Below, one piece after another: positions 31,123 to 40,585 of a stretch of 64,000 nucleotides of DNA. Under the pieces are notes generated by a model that was given only the letters and a program-made list of their open reading frames with translations, made no database searches and was not told the origin of the DNA. The DNA is from Sphingomonas sp. 35-24ZXX (GTDB taxonomy: Bacteria > Pseudomonadota > Alphaproteobacteria > Sphingomonadales > Sphingomonadaceae). Numbering within the stretch: the first letter of the stretch is position 1; each line of letters begins with the position of its first letter. The translations under genes were made by a program, and so were the position numbers. The stretch covers positions 1 to 64,000 of the forward strand of contig NZ_JROG01000009.1 in assembly GCF_000786215.1 (NCBI RefSeq), written 5' to 3'.

Positions 31123-33243
31123 TCAAACACGCAGCACCTTGACCGGAATCCCGCTTTGCAACGCCTGGCCGGTGATCGGATCGAACCCGCTGGTTTCGGA
31201 CACCAGCCGGTTGGTCGATCCGCCACGCGTGGAAACCTGGTCCGGCCCGAAGTCGGGATCGCCATAGCCATGCGCCATCGAGATCACGCCGCGGCGCAGG
31301 TTGCCCGACGCCTTGGCAAGCGCATGGACCTCGCCATGCGGCGAGGCGATGCGGATCATCTCGCCATCGGCGACGCCCAGCCCGGCGAGGTCTTCGGGAT
31401 GGATATGCGCAGGATTGGTGGTGCGCTTGGCCGCCAGCGCGGACAGATGCCCGCCGGTCGAGTTGAACCGGTGGCGGCTGCGGCGCGAGATCAGGCGGAA
31501 GGGATAGCCCTGGGCTGCAGGATCGTTGCTGCCATAGGCGATGAGTTGCGCGGGCATCGCGCCGCCTGCCAGATCGAACCGCGCCTCGTGGCCGGGCTCC
31601 GCCGGTTCGACGATCGGGTGCCTGTCGTCATAGATCACCGCCTTGCCATCGACGCTGTCGGCGCGCACCTGGCTGGGGGGGACGACGCAGCCTGCCACCG
31701 CCATGTCGAGAAAGGTCTGCTTGTCCGGGCAGGCGTCCATCGGGCAGGGGCCACCTGCCAGCGGCAGCCCGGTGCCCAGCCGTTTGGCCAAGCCCCAGAG
31801 CATCTCGTATTCGTCGAGCAGATCGCCGGGGCGCGGCAGGATGGCGTCGGTGTACCGGGCGTACGGAATCTCGTACCACCATTCGGACAGCGACGAGATG
31901 TCGTCGCGCTCGAGGCACATCAGCGGCGCAAGGATATAGTCGGACCGGCGCGCCGACACGCCCTGGCTGCGGATATCGACGCTGACGAACAGATCGAGCG
32001 ATTCGATCGCGCGCGCCATCTTGTCCTGATCGGGAAAGGCCAGCATCGGGTTGCCGCCGATCGAGATCAGCGCCTTGACCTGGCCGGGGCCGGGGGTGAG
32101 GATTTCGTCGGCCAGCACGTTGCACGGCATCTCGGCCATCAGGTGCGTGAGGCCCCGGAAGCGCGAAGCGGGATAGCCTTCACCCCACAGCTTCAACGGC
32201 GGATTGACCTGCGCGCGGCGCGGCGTCACCGGCGTGAAGATGCGCGGGATCGAGCTTTTCTCGCCCTCGCGGCAGAAGCGCCCGCACAGGATGTTGAGGC
32301 TGCTCACCAGATATTGCGTCAGCGTGCCGTTGCCCGCCATTTCGGGGCCGGTGCCGGTGCTGGCAGAGCCTTTGGTGCCGCCTGCGAACATGCGTGCCGC
32401 GGCCACCAGATCGGCCTCGCTCACGCCTGCGCGCGCGGCCGCGACAGGCGGGGCAAAGCCCGCTACCGCCTGTTGCAGCTCGGCCAGGCCATCGACATGC
32501 GCCTGCACGAACGCCTCATCATACAGCCGCTCTTCCAGGATCACATGGATCATGCCCGCCAGCAGCGCGGGGTCCTCACCCGGTTTGACGGGCAGATGGA
32601 TATGCGCCAGCGCCGCGACATCGCTTTCCCTCGGATCCGCGACAATCAGCTTGAGCCCGCCCTCGATGGCATCGCGCAGCCGCCGCGAGGGCGAGAAGGG
32701 CGGAAGTCCTCCCGGCGGGCCGTAATGCGACACGATGGGGTTGTTGCCGATGAAGAACGCGACATCGGCCTCGCCGAAGACATGCCCGCCGCCCGACCAG
32801 CTGCCATATTGTGCGGCAGTATAGACCTTGGCAGGCTGATCGAGCGTCACGCTGGTGTAGAAATGCCGCGTCCCCAGGCCTTGCGCAAAGGCCATCCCCG
32901 AAGCGACGCCGGCGGAATTCTGGAACGCATAGGTGCCGGTATAGATGGCGACGCTGTCCGGACCGTGCTCGTCGATCAGCGCCCTGAGCTTCGCGCCAAT
33001 CTCGTCGAGCGCGGTTTGCGTGGCAATCGGGACAAAACCATCTGGCTGCTTTTTCTGCGAGGCCAGCAACCGTTCGGGATGATGATGCGCCTCGGGCAGC
33101 TGCCGCCCCTTGATGCAGGTATAGCCGCCGAACACCGGGTCCTCCGGATCGCCCGACACCCGCACGACCCGGTCGCCTTCGGTCTCCACCAGGATTGCAC
33201 AATTGGCGTGGCAGAAACGGCAGAAGCTGCGCTGCTCCGGCAT
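31123..33243 (-). CDS. Single-subunit molybdopterin (DMSO-reductase-family) oxidoreductase
   Basis: A 706-residue enzyme with an N-terminal [4Fe-4S] site (Cys8, Cys11, Cys15, Cys43). The molybdopterin-guanine-dinucleotide domains follow, and the C-terminal domain ends near GVADGEMIRIASPHGEV...VISMAHGYGDPDFGP. No Tat signal is seen at the start (MPEQRSFCRFCHANC), so it is probably cytoplasmic. There are no partner Fe-S or membrane subunits; a Rieske ferredoxin follows 70 bases later. It heads the leftward seven-gene operon. The substrate cannot be predicted from sequence; a hydroxylase or dehydrogenase role is open. Confidence 0.88.
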   Translation of the reverse strand: MPEQRSFCRFCHANCAILVETEGDRVVRVSGDPEDPVFGGYTCIKGRQLPEAHHHPERLLASQKKQPDGFVPIATQTALDEIGAKLRALIDEHGPDSVAIYTGTYAFQNSAGVASGMAFAQGLGTRHFYTSVTLDQPAKVYTAAQYGSWSGGGHVFGEADVAFFIGNNPIVSHYGPPGGLPPFSPSRRLRDAIEGGLKLIVADPRESDVAALAHIHLPVKPGEDPALLAGMIHVILEERLYDEAFVQAHVDGLAELQQAVAGFAPPVAAARAGVSEADLVAAARMFAGGTKGSASTGTGPEMAGNGTLTQYLVSSLNILCGRFCREGEKSSIPRIFTPVTPRRAQVNPPLKLWGEGYPASRFRGLTHLMAEMPCNVLADEILTPGPGQVKALISIGGNPMLAFPDQDKMARAIESLDLFVSVDIRSQGVSARRSDYILAPLMCLERDDISSLSEWWYEIPYARYTDAILPRPGDLLDEYEMLWGLAKRLGTGLPLAGGPCPMDACPDKQTFLDMAVAGCVVPPSQVRADSVDGKAVIYDDRHPIVEPAEPGHEARFDLAGGAMPAQLIAYGSNDPAAQGYPFRLISRRSRHRFNSTGGHLSALAAKRTTNPAHIHPEDLAGLGVADGEMIRIASPHGEVHALAKASGNLRRGVISMAHGYGDPDFGPDQVSTRGGSTNRLVSETSGFDPITGQALQSGIPVKVLRV

Positions 33244-33458
33244 GGTCTTGACCCTCCCTTTGGGCGCGGTCCTCCGGGCCGCGCGCGGGCACGCAGCATC
33301 ACGGCCGGATCCTGGCCTACTGCGCTCAGCCTAGCGGATGCCGTAGGGTCCGCGACTGTCATTTTTGACACTTGAGGCAACGGGGTAGCCCGGTCATTTT
33401 CGCGCAACATGAAAAAGGTGCGGGCCGCAAAGGCCGCAGCATTGAGGGGAGGGTTACG

Positions 33459-35771
33459 ATGAAGGTATCAACCTATCTGTCGGCGTCGGCTTATGCCTTG
33501 GGCTTGGGGATGCTCGCGGCACCGACGGCGGTGTTCGCGCAGGATCAGGCAGCATCGGACGGGGCTGAAGTCGCCCAGGAAACGGGCCTTCGTACCATCG
33601 TCGTCACCGCCCAGCGCCGCGAGGAATCGCTGCAGGCCGTGCCGGTTGCCGTCTCCGCGATCGATGCCCAGGCGCTGGCGACCGGCGCGGTCGATGACCT
33701 TCGCGATTTTGCCGGACGCGTGCCCGGCCTTGTTGTCGATCCGGTCAACGCCGGGCCTTCGGCCGCCGCCATCGCCATCCGCGGCATCAGCTTCGAGGAT
33801 ATCGAAAAGTCGTTCGACCCGGCGGTGGGCGTGGTGGTCGACGATGTGTTCATCGGCACCAACACCGGCCAGCTGCTCGATGCGTTCGATCTCGAATCGA
33901 TCGAGATCCTGCGTGGCCCGCAGGGCACGCTGTTCGGCCGCAACACCATTGGCGGGGTGATCAACGTGCGGCGCAGCAAGCCCACCGGCGAATGGGGCGT
34001 GCGCGCCTCGATCGGCTATGCCGAATATAACACCGTGCGCGGCCGCCTGGTCGTCAACACCCCGATGATCGGCGACTTTCTCGCGTTCAAGGGCTTTTTT
34101 TTCTACGACAATACCGATGGCTATCTGCGCAACGTGACGCAGGGCAACCGCCGCACCAACGAATATGAGGTCTGGACCGCCGGCGTCACCGCGCTGATCA
34201 CGCCCACCGACGATATCGAGGCGGTGATCACCTACGAGCACCAGGAAGAGGACGGCGAAGTTGCGACCGCCAGCGTGTCGAGCGATCTCGATCTGATCTG
34301 TCTGCAGGTCCCGGTCCCCGGTGTCGGCCTGGTCCGCGCGTTCCAGATCCCGGGCAACCAGTGCAACCGCACGCCTACCAACAGCAAGCTGCTCTATGAC
34401 GTGTTCGGCAATATCCAGACCCCGGTGCGCAACAAGACCGATGCGATCAGCGGCACGATCAACATCGAGCTGGGTGATTTCACGCTGACCTCGGTCACCG
34501 GCTGGCGCAAGAACAATGAAAGCGTCCGGCAGGATTTCGACTCCGCCTCGATCAACTTCTTCGATACCCTGCGCATCCAGCAATACGAGCAGTTCAGCCA
34601 GGAAATCCGCTTTGCCGGCGACGTGACCGACTGGATGGATATCGTGCTGGGCGCCTATTATTTCGACAGCACCTACACGCTGCGCCAGACCTCGTTCTTC
34701 GGCTTCCTGGGCCCAGGCGCCAGCGCCTTCCAGCTTTCTGTCGGCGATTCCAAATCCTATGCCGGCTTTGCCGATGCGCGCTTCAAGCTCTCGGACAACC
34801 TGACCTTCGGCGTGGGCGGCCGCTACACCAGGGACGAAAAGGCGCTGACCACCAACTTCGCGCTCAGCCCCACCGGCGTCTGCCCGGTCGGCTTTGCCGG
34901 TATCACGCTGGCCTCGTGCAGCGCTGCGGAAGATTTCGGCGAGTTCACCTATCGCGCCAGCCTGGATTACCAGTTCGATGGTGGCCAGCTGGTCTATGCC
35001 AGCTATTCGCGCGGCTTCCGCTCGGGCGGCTTCAACGGCCGCGCGGCCACGCCGACCGCCATCGGCCCGTATCAGCCTGAAATCGTCGATGCCTATGAAA
35101 TCGGCCTGAAGGCGGACTGGCTCGACCGCCGCTTGCGCACCAATATCGCGGTCTTCCAGACCGATTATTCGGACAAGCAGGAAGAGCTGGTTCGGCCCAC
35201 CGTGGCACCGTTCAACGCTATCCAGGCACAGGAAACCATCGTCGAGAACGCCGCATCGGCGCGGATCAAGGGGATCGAGCTGGAAATCGTCGCGCTGCCG
35301 AGCGATGATCTCTCGTTCAATTTCTCGGCCACCTATCTCGACGCCAACTATCAGAACTTCGTGCGCGGCGGCGTCGATGTCTCCGATCTTAACCTGCGCC
35401 GCGCGCCGAAATATGCGTGGTCCGCAGGGTTCGATTACACCCGGCCGGTGGGGGATGGCGAACTCCGCTGGAGCACCATCTTCCGCTATGTCGACAAATA
35501 CACCACCTGCATCGTGACCGACCCTGCGTTGCAGGCACAGGGCATCATCACCAACGACCGCCGCTGCGAAGCCTCCGAGCGGGAGATTCTGGATACCACC
35601 TTGTCGTACAAGCATGACTTCGGTGGTGCGGCGGCGACCTTCAGCGTCTTCGGGCGCAACCTGTTCGACAACCGCGGCCTTTCCAGCACGCTGCCGGTCG
35701 CCGGGCTGTTCACCTTTGCCGGTGTCCGTCCGCCCCGCCAGTTTGGCGCAGAAGTGATGCTCGAATTCTGA
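33459..35771 (+). CDS. TonB-dependent outer-membrane receptor
   Basis: A 770-residue receptor with a signal peptide (start at ATG 33459 after GAGGGGAGGG), a TonB box/plug start (RTIVVTAQRREESLQAVPVAVSAIDAQAL) and a 22-strand-type barrel ending in the C-terminal Phe (QFGAEVMLEF). The sphingomonad receptor type often imports hydrophobic or sugar substrates, not only siderophores. It heads the rightward operon with a carotenoid/stilbene oxygenase, acyl-CoA ligase and reductase, which suggests import of that pathway's substrate. The 215-base gap before it also serves the divergent molybdopterin gene. Confidence 0.95.
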   Translation: MKVSTYLSASAYALGLGMLAAPTAVFAQDQAASDGAEVAQETGLRTIVVTAQRREESLQAVPVAVSAIDAQALATGAVDDLRDFAGRVPGLVVDPVNAGPSAAAIAIRGISFEDIEKSFDPAVGVVVDDVFIGTNTGQLLDAFDLESIEILRGPQGTLFGRNTIGGVINVRRSKPTGEWGVRASIGYAEYNTVRGRLVVNTPMIGDFLAFKGFFFYDNTDGYLRNVTQGNRRTNEYEVWTAGVTALITPTDDIEAVITYEHQEEDGEVATASVSSDLDLICLQVPVPGVGLVRAFQIPGNQCNRTPTNSKLLYDVFGNIQTPVRNKTDAISGTINIELGDFTLTSVTGWRKNNESVRQDFDSASINFFDTLRIQQYEQFSQEIRFAGDVTDWMDIVLGAYYFDSTYTLRQTSFFGFLGPGASAFQLSVGDSKSYAGFADARFKLSDNLTFGVGGRYTRDEKALTTNFALSPTGVCPVGFAGITLASCSAAEDFGEFTYRASLDYQFDGGQLVYASYSRGFRSGGFNGRAATPTAIGPYQPEIVDAYEIGLKADWLDRRLRTNIAVFQTDYSDKQEELVRPTVAPFNAIQAQETIVENAASARIKGIELEIVALPSDDLSFNFSATYLDANYQNFVRGGVDVSDLNLRRAPKYAWSAGFDYTRPVGDGELRWSTIFRYVDKYTTCIVTDPALQAQGIITNDRRCEASEREILDTTLSYKHDFGGAAATFSVFGRNLFDNRGLSSTLPVAGLFTFAGVRPPRQFGAEVMLEF

Positions 35772-35778
35772 TACCCTT

Positions 35779-35819
35779 CAACGCCCGCGCTCCGGTTGCA
35801 CACGGAAGCGCGGGCGTTG
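35779..35819 (+). terminator. Stem-loop after the TonB receptor gene
   Basis: A perfect 13-bp stem (35779-35791 / 35807-35819, 15-nt loop) starts seven bases past the receptor stop. No T run follows, so it may stabilise the receptor mRNA or limit read-through into the downstream oxygenase. Confidence 0.7.
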
Positions 35820-35856
35820 TTCCAAAACGACAACACGGGATCGCAAACGCTCCGCC

Positions 35857-37317
35857 ATGGCCAAGCCCTTTCCGCCGCATCCGTATCTGCACGGGCACCA
35901 CGCCCCCAATCGCTTTGAGGCCGATGCGCCCGATCTGGTGATCGAGGGCGAGATCCCGCACGATCTGGCAGGCGTCTTCTACCGCAACGGGCCCGAGCCT
36001 TTGCACCCGACGCGCGGCGACGAGTATCACTGGTTCGATGGCGACGGCATGGTCTATGGCTTCTTCATCGAGAACGGCCGCGTCTCGATGCGCAACCGCT
36101 GGGTCCGCACCGAGAAGTTCGAGCTGGAAAAGGCCGCCGGCGAACGGCTGTTCGGGGTGTTCGGCAACCCGATGACCGCCGATCCTTCGGTTCAGGGCAA
36201 GCGCTACAACACCGCCAACACCAACATCATCATTCACGGCGGCAAATTGCTCGCGTTGATGGAAGGCGCGCCGCCGGTGGTGCTGGACCCGCGCGACCTT
36301 TCGACCATCGGCGAGGATCATTACGGCGGCACCATCTCCACCACCTTCTCGGCGCATCCCAAGATCGACTATGCCACCGGCGAGATGATCAACATCGGCG
36401 CGATGATCAACGGTCCGATGGGGGCTGCGGAAATCCGCTACGACGTGATCGATCGCGCCGGCGCGCTGACCCGCAGCCAGATCATCCCCGTGCCGCACAT
36501 GAGCCTGATGCACACGTTTTTCGTGACCGAAAACTGGGTGGTCTTCCCGGTGCTGCCGATCGATACGGACCTCGGCCGCTTCATGCGCGGCGGGCCGATG
36601 ACCGCCTGGGTCAACGATCGTCCGTCCAAGATTGCGGTAATGCCGCGCCATGGCAGCGCCGACGATGTGCGCTGGTTCGAATACGAGCCGCGCCACATGT
36701 TCCACGAGCTGAACGTGTGGGAGGAAGGTGGCAAGATCATCGCGAATGTCGCCGCCGCCAACGGCACTGCGCTGTTCCCTGACGAAACCGGGGTGCGCGC
36801 GACGCACGCGGGCACCCGGCAGAGCCTGCGCCGCTGGACGATCGATCTGGATGCCAACACCGATGTGATCCGCGAGGAGGTGCTCAACGAACGCGACCTG
36901 CAGTTCCCGCGTCCCGACGACCGGCTGATGACGCGAAAGACGCGGCACGCCTTTGCCAATATCAACCTTGAATCGCGCGATGCCCGGGTCGAGGGCCTGG
37001 ATGCCGCGCTGCGCTTCGACACCGTGACCGGTGCAGAAGACATCCATCATTTCGGCAAGGGCGCAGCCGCAGGCGAATTGGTCTTTGCGCCGCGGCTGGG
37101 CGCGAAGACCGGGCCCGAGGGCGAAGCGGATGGTTATGCGATGACGCTCGTTCACCGCGCCAATGCGCCGGGCAGCGAGCTAGCGATCTTCAACGCGCTC
37201 GACATCGCGGCTGGCCCCATCGCACGGGTGCTGGTGCCGTTCCGCGTGCCGAGCGGCTTCCACTGCAATTTCTATCCCGCAGACGGCGATCTCTATGCCC
37301 GCGCCATGGCGCACTGA
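35857..37317 (+). CDS. Carotenoid-oxygenase-family (lignostilbene dioxygenase-like) enzyme
   Basis: A 486-residue seven-bladed beta-propeller iron oxygenase that splits a C=C bond of stilbenes or carotenoids into two aldehydes. The four iron-ligand His are visible: His167 (FSAHPKID), His219 (SLMHTFF), His283 (MFHELN) and His469 (GFHCNF). These positions match the bacterial stilbene-cleaving group well. It is followed six bases later by an acyl-CoA ligase. Lignin-stilbene versus apocarotenoid substrates cannot be told apart from sequence; the pathway setting favours an external substrate over own pigment turnover. Confidence 0.9.
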   Translation: MAKPFPPHPYLHGHHAPNRFEADAPDLVIEGEIPHDLAGVFYRNGPEPLHPTRGDEYHWFDGDGMVYGFFIENGRVSMRNRWVRTEKFELEKAAGERLFGVFGNPMTADPSVQGKRYNTANTNIIIHGGKLLALMEGAPPVVLDPRDLSTIGEDHYGGTISTTFSAHPKIDYATGEMINIGAMINGPMGAAEIRYDVIDRAGALTRSQIIPVPHMSLMHTFFVTENWVVFPVLPIDTDLGRFMRGGPMTAWVNDRPSKIAVMPRHGSADDVRWFEYEPRHMFHELNVWEEGGKIIANVAAANGTALFPDETGVRATHAGTRQSLRRWTIDLDANTDVIREEVLNERDLQFPRPDDRLMTRKTRHAFANINLESRDARVEGLDAALRFDTVTGAEDIHHFGKGAAAGELVFAPRLGAKTGPEGEADGYAMTLVHRANAPGSELAIFNALDIAAGPIARVLVPFRVPSGFHCNFYPADGDLYARAMAH

Positions 37318-37323
37318 GGGTCC

Positions 37324-38883
37324 ATGAGCATGATCGCCGAGATGGTGGCGCGCGGGGCCGCCGCCACCCCCGACAAGCCCGCGCTGATCCAGGACGACGA
37401 GACGCTGAGCTATGCTGCGCTCGACGATCTGGTGTGCCGCTGCGTTGCTGCGCTCAAGGCCAGCGGCATCGGCAAGGGCGACAGGGTCGCGTTTCTGGGG
37501 CTCAACACCATCGATTATGTCATCCTGCTGATGGCGGCCTTGCGCATCGGCGCGGTGACGGTGGCGGTCAACTGGCGGCTGGTACCGCGCGAGATCGCCT
37601 ATATCATCCAGGATGCCGGCGCGCGCTTCCTGCTGACGCAAGGCGCGGTGCTGGACAATGCGCTGGCGGTGCGTGCCGAGGCAGGGCTCGACACGATCCT
37701 GCTGGGCGATGGCGACTTCGAGGGACGGCCTGCCTTCCGGCAATGGGTGCAGGGCTTTGCGCCCGACCGATCGCTGGCTGACCTTGCGCCATCCGATGTT
37801 GCGGTCCAGCTCTACACCTCTGGCACCACCGGTCACCCCAAGGGTGCCTTGCTGACCCATGGCAGCCTCACCGCGTCCTTGAGCCAGGGCAGGAAGATCG
37901 GCGAGGACTGGGCGGCATGGCTCCCCAGCGATGTGTCGCTGGTGGCGATGCCCTTGTTCCATATCGGCGGTACCGCCTGGGTGATGCAGACGCTGAACGG
38001 CGGCGGCACCGGGGTGATCCTGGCGCAGCCCGATGTCGCGGTGATCATCGCGGCGGTGCAGCGCCATGGCATCACCAAGATGTTCGCGGTGCCCGCCGTG
38101 CTCAACATGATCCTGAACCACCCGGACGCCCAGGGTGCGGACTTCTCCTCGATGCGGGTGCTGCCTTATGGCGCCTCGCCCATCCCGCTCGACGTGCTCA
38201 GCCGGTCGATGCAGATGTTTCCCAATGCGCAGTTCGTGCAGATGTACGGCGCCACCGAGACCAGCGGCACGATCGTCTATCTGCCCCCCGAGGATCACGA
38301 TGTCGCAGGCACGCCGCGCATGGCCGGCTGCGGCAAGCCCTTTCCCGATGTCCAGCTGCGCATCGTCGGTGAGGATGGGCAGGACCGCCCGACCGGCGAT
38401 GTGGGTGAGGTCTGGGTGCGTGCGCCGCTGGTCATGGCGGGCTATCACAATCTCGCCGATGCCAACGCCTCGGCCTTTGTTGAGGGCTGGTACCGGACCG
38501 GCGACGCGGCGTATGTCGATGCTGACGGCTATCTCTATCTGTTCGACCGGGTGAAGGACATGATCGTCTCGGGCGGAGAAAATATCTACCCCGCCGAGGT
38601 CGAGAACGCGCTGCATCATCATCCGGCGGTGCGCGACTGCGCAGTGATCGGCATTCCTGATCGGCGCTGGGGCGAGGCGGTGAAGGCGATCGTGGTGCTC
38701 AAGGACGGCGCGGCGGTCGGTGAAGCAGCGCTGATCGCCTTTTCCCGCACGCATATCGCGGGGTTCAAATGCCCCAAGAGCATCGATTTCGTGACCGAAC
38801 TGCCGCGCAACCCCTCGGGCAAGGTGCTCAAGAAGGAATTGCGCAAGCTCTACTGGCAGGAGGGCGAGCGGCAGATCGGTTAG
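37324..38883 (+). CDS. AMP-forming acyl/aryl-CoA synthetase
   Basis: A 519-residue ANL-family ligase that joins a carboxylic acid to CoA with ATP. Motifs: QLYTSGTTGHPKGALLTHG (about 160), QMYGATETSGTI (about 305), GWYRTGDAAYVDADGYLYLFDRVKDMIVSGGENIYPAEVENAL and the catalytic Lys in NPSGKVLKKELRK. It lies six bases after the oxygenase gene. It probably activates the acid formed after oxidative cleavage. Chain type is not readable. Confidence 0.93.
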   Translation: MSMIAEMVARGAAATPDKPALIQDDETLSYAALDDLVCRCVAALKASGIGKGDRVAFLGLNTIDYVILLMAALRIGAVTVAVNWRLVPREIAYIIQDAGARFLLTQGAVLDNALAVRAEAGLDTILLGDGDFEGRPAFRQWVQGFAPDRSLADLAPSDVAVQLYTSGTTGHPKGALLTHGSLTASLSQGRKIGEDWAAWLPSDVSLVAMPLFHIGGTAWVMQTLNGGGTGVILAQPDVAVIIAAVQRHGITKMFAVPAVLNMILNHPDAQGADFSSMRVLPYGASPIPLDVLSRSMQMFPNAQFVQMYGATETSGTIVYLPPEDHDVAGTPRMAGCGKPFPDVQLRIVGEDGQDRPTGDVGEVWVRAPLVMAGYHNLADANASAFVEGWYRTGDAAYVDADGYLYLFDRVKDMIVSGGENIYPAEVENALHHHPAVRDCAVIGIPDRRWGEAVKAIVVLKDGAAVGEAALIAFSRTHIAGFKCPKSIDFVTELPRNPSGKVLKKELRKLYWQEGERQIG

Positions 38884-38925
38884 CGCCTCACAAACCGGAA
38901 TTAGCGAACAGGAAGAGGAACCACC

Positions 38926-39924
38926 ATGACCACCACCCGCCAATGGCTGATCGCAGGCCGCCCGCGCGGTCGCCCTGTCGAAGACAGCGATTTCGAACTG
39001 GTGACGAAGGAGTTGGCACCGCCAGGGCCCGGCCAGATGCTGCTCAAGACGCACTATCTGGGCTTCGATCCCGCGCAGAAGGGCTGGATGGAGAATATCG
39101 CCGATTATGTCGCGCCGACCGAAATCGGCGAGGTGATGCGCGGCTCGGGCATTTCGGAAGTCATCGACTCGAATGGCGGCAAGTTTGCCGTGGGCACGAT
39201 GGTGATCGGATCGACCGGCTGGACCGAATATCACCTGTCGGATGGCGAGGGGCTGGTGCCGTGCGAGCCGGACCTGCCGCCGACCGCAATGATGTCGGTG
39301 CTGGGCACCACGGGTCTCACCGCCTATTGCGGGCTGTTCAAGATCGGCAAGCCGGTGGCGGGCGATACGGTTTTGGTCTCGGGTGCGGCAGGGGCGACCG
39401 GATCGATCGTCGGCCAGCTGGCCAAGATCGCCGGATGCCGCGTGGTCGGCATCGCGGGCGGGCCGGACAAATGCGCCTGGCTGGTCGAAGAAGCCGGCTA
39501 TGACGCCGCGATCGACTACAAGGCGGGCGGATTGAAGGCCGCGATCAAGCAGCATTGCCCGAATGGCGTCGATGTCATCTTCGACAATGTCGGCGGGGCG
39601 ATCCTCGATGACATGCTGGCCCAGATCGCGACGAACGCGCGCGTCGTCATCTGCGGCGGGATCAGCCGCTATGAGACCGGACAGATGCCCGCCGGCCCGC
39701 AGAACTATTTCAACCTCATCTTCCGCCGCGCGACGATGACCGGGTTCATCGTGCTCGACTGGGCCGCCGAATTCCCGCTGATCCGCAAGCGGCTGGCGGG
39801 TTTCGTGCAGGATGGGCGGCTCGCCTATCGCGAGGATATCCAGCAAGGGTTCGAGAACGCACCGCAGACGATGCAGCGATTGTTCTCGGGCGCCAACCGC
39901 GGCAAGCAGATGCTGAAACTCTAG
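38926..39924 (+). CDS. MDR-family NADP-dependent oxidoreductase, second copy
   Basis: A 332-residue zinc-free medium-chain reductase, similar in layout to the 337-residue one at 28 kb: GFDPAQKGWMENI, VLVSGAAGATGSIVGQLAKIAGCRVVGIAGG, VIFDNVGGAILDDMLAQI. It likely saturates an enone or enal using NADPH. It is in the TonB/oxygenase/ligase operon, preceded by a leader containing AGGAAGAGGAA. Two such reductases in one region suggest repeated double-bond reductions or two branches of one pathway. Confidence 0.9.
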   Translation: MTTTRQWLIAGRPRGRPVEDSDFELVTKELAPPGPGQMLLKTHYLGFDPAQKGWMENIADYVAPTEIGEVMRGSGISEVIDSNGGKFAVGTMVIGSTGWTEYHLSDGEGLVPCEPDLPPTAMMSVLGTTGLTAYCGLFKIGKPVAGDTVLVSGAAGATGSIVGQLAKIAGCRVVGIAGGPDKCAWLVEEAGYDAAIDYKAGGLKAAIKQHCPNGVDVIFDNVGGAILDDMLAQIATNARVVICGGISRYETGQMPAGPQNYFNLIFRRATMTGFIVLDWAAEFPLIRKRLAGFVQDGRLAYREDIQQGFENAPQTMQRLFSGANRGKQMLKL

Positions 39925-39932
39925 GCTGCCCG

Positions 39933-40334
39933 ATGGCAGATGAAGCTGCGCTCAAGGCCGTCGTCCAGGCCGTCTATGCCCATGCCGGGGCTGGCGACTG
40001 GACGGCGTGCGAAGCCTATCTGTCGCCCGATCTGGTGATCTGGGAGGCGGACGGCCTGCCGTATGCGGGGACGTTTCGCGGGCGCGATGCGCTGCGGCGG
40101 CTGCACGGCCAGGTGATGGCGCACTGGGCCGACCCGCGGATCGATTTTCATGCCATGACGGCAGGCGAGGGCCATGTCGTCAGCCTCGTGACCTTTCATC
40201 TCACCTCGCGGATTACGGGCAAGTCGCAGGCCATGCCGCTGGCGGAGGTATTCCGCATCCAGGAGGGGCTGGTCACCGAGATTCGCCCCTTCTATTTCGA
40301 TCCGGCGGCGGTCGGCGCGCTGGACCAAGCCTGA
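39933..40334 (+). CDS. NTF2/SnoaL-like protein
   Basis: A 133-residue SnoaL-type protein: AYLSPDLVIWEADGLPYAGTFRGRDALRRLHGQVM, GHVVSLVTFHLTSRITGKSQAMPLAEVFRIQEGLVTEIRPFYFDP. Family members are isomerases, lyases or hydratases, or have no known activity. It closes the rightward operon, nine bases after the reductase, and is followed by an AT-rich gap. It is not the same protein as the NTF2-like partner of the Rieske oxygenase. Confidence 0.82.
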   Translation: MADEAALKAVVQAVYAHAGAGDWTACEAYLSPDLVIWEADGLPYAGTFRGRDALRRLHGQVMAHWADPRIDFHAMTAGEGHVVSLVTFHLTSRITGKSQAMPLAEVFRIQEGLVTEIRPFYFDPAAVGALDQA

Positions 40335-40585
40335 TTGGCCGATCAGCCGATGGCGAACCATGCAACTTTGTTGCGATGCAACATCGCCAGACCGAGAAAA
40401 AATTGAGCAATTTCAATCAACGCAATCCATATTGCGTTTCATGCAACTCAATCTGCAAAAATATCATTCGCAAACGCAGCATTGCTTATTGAAACCTATC
40501 AATCGCGCACTTAAATGGACGGCGTAAGAATACCCGCCCGAATAAGGGCCAGTCCGTTCCCCCCGTGATTGAAAGGAATCGTCCC
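40335..40585. promoter_or_regulatory. AT-rich intergenic promoter region
   Basis: This is the only clearly AT-richer stretch between operons. It holds a perfect 8-bp inverted repeat, AACGCAAT (40419-40426) / ATTGCGTT (40431-40438), with a 4-base loop. GCAAC/TTGCG repeats lie upstream around 40360-40380. It probably contains the promoter and operator of the small exported protein that follows. No gene is seen in it. Confidence 0.5.

Noticed and set aside
33468-35615. A 715-codon minus-strand frame over the TonB receptor
   Set aside because: The + strand receptor has a signal peptide, plug and barrel end. The antisense frame has no recognisable domain.
37180-39846. An 888-codon minus-strand frame over the ligase and reductase
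   Set aside because: Antisense to genes with clear ANL and MDR motifs. A shadow frame of high-GC codon use.
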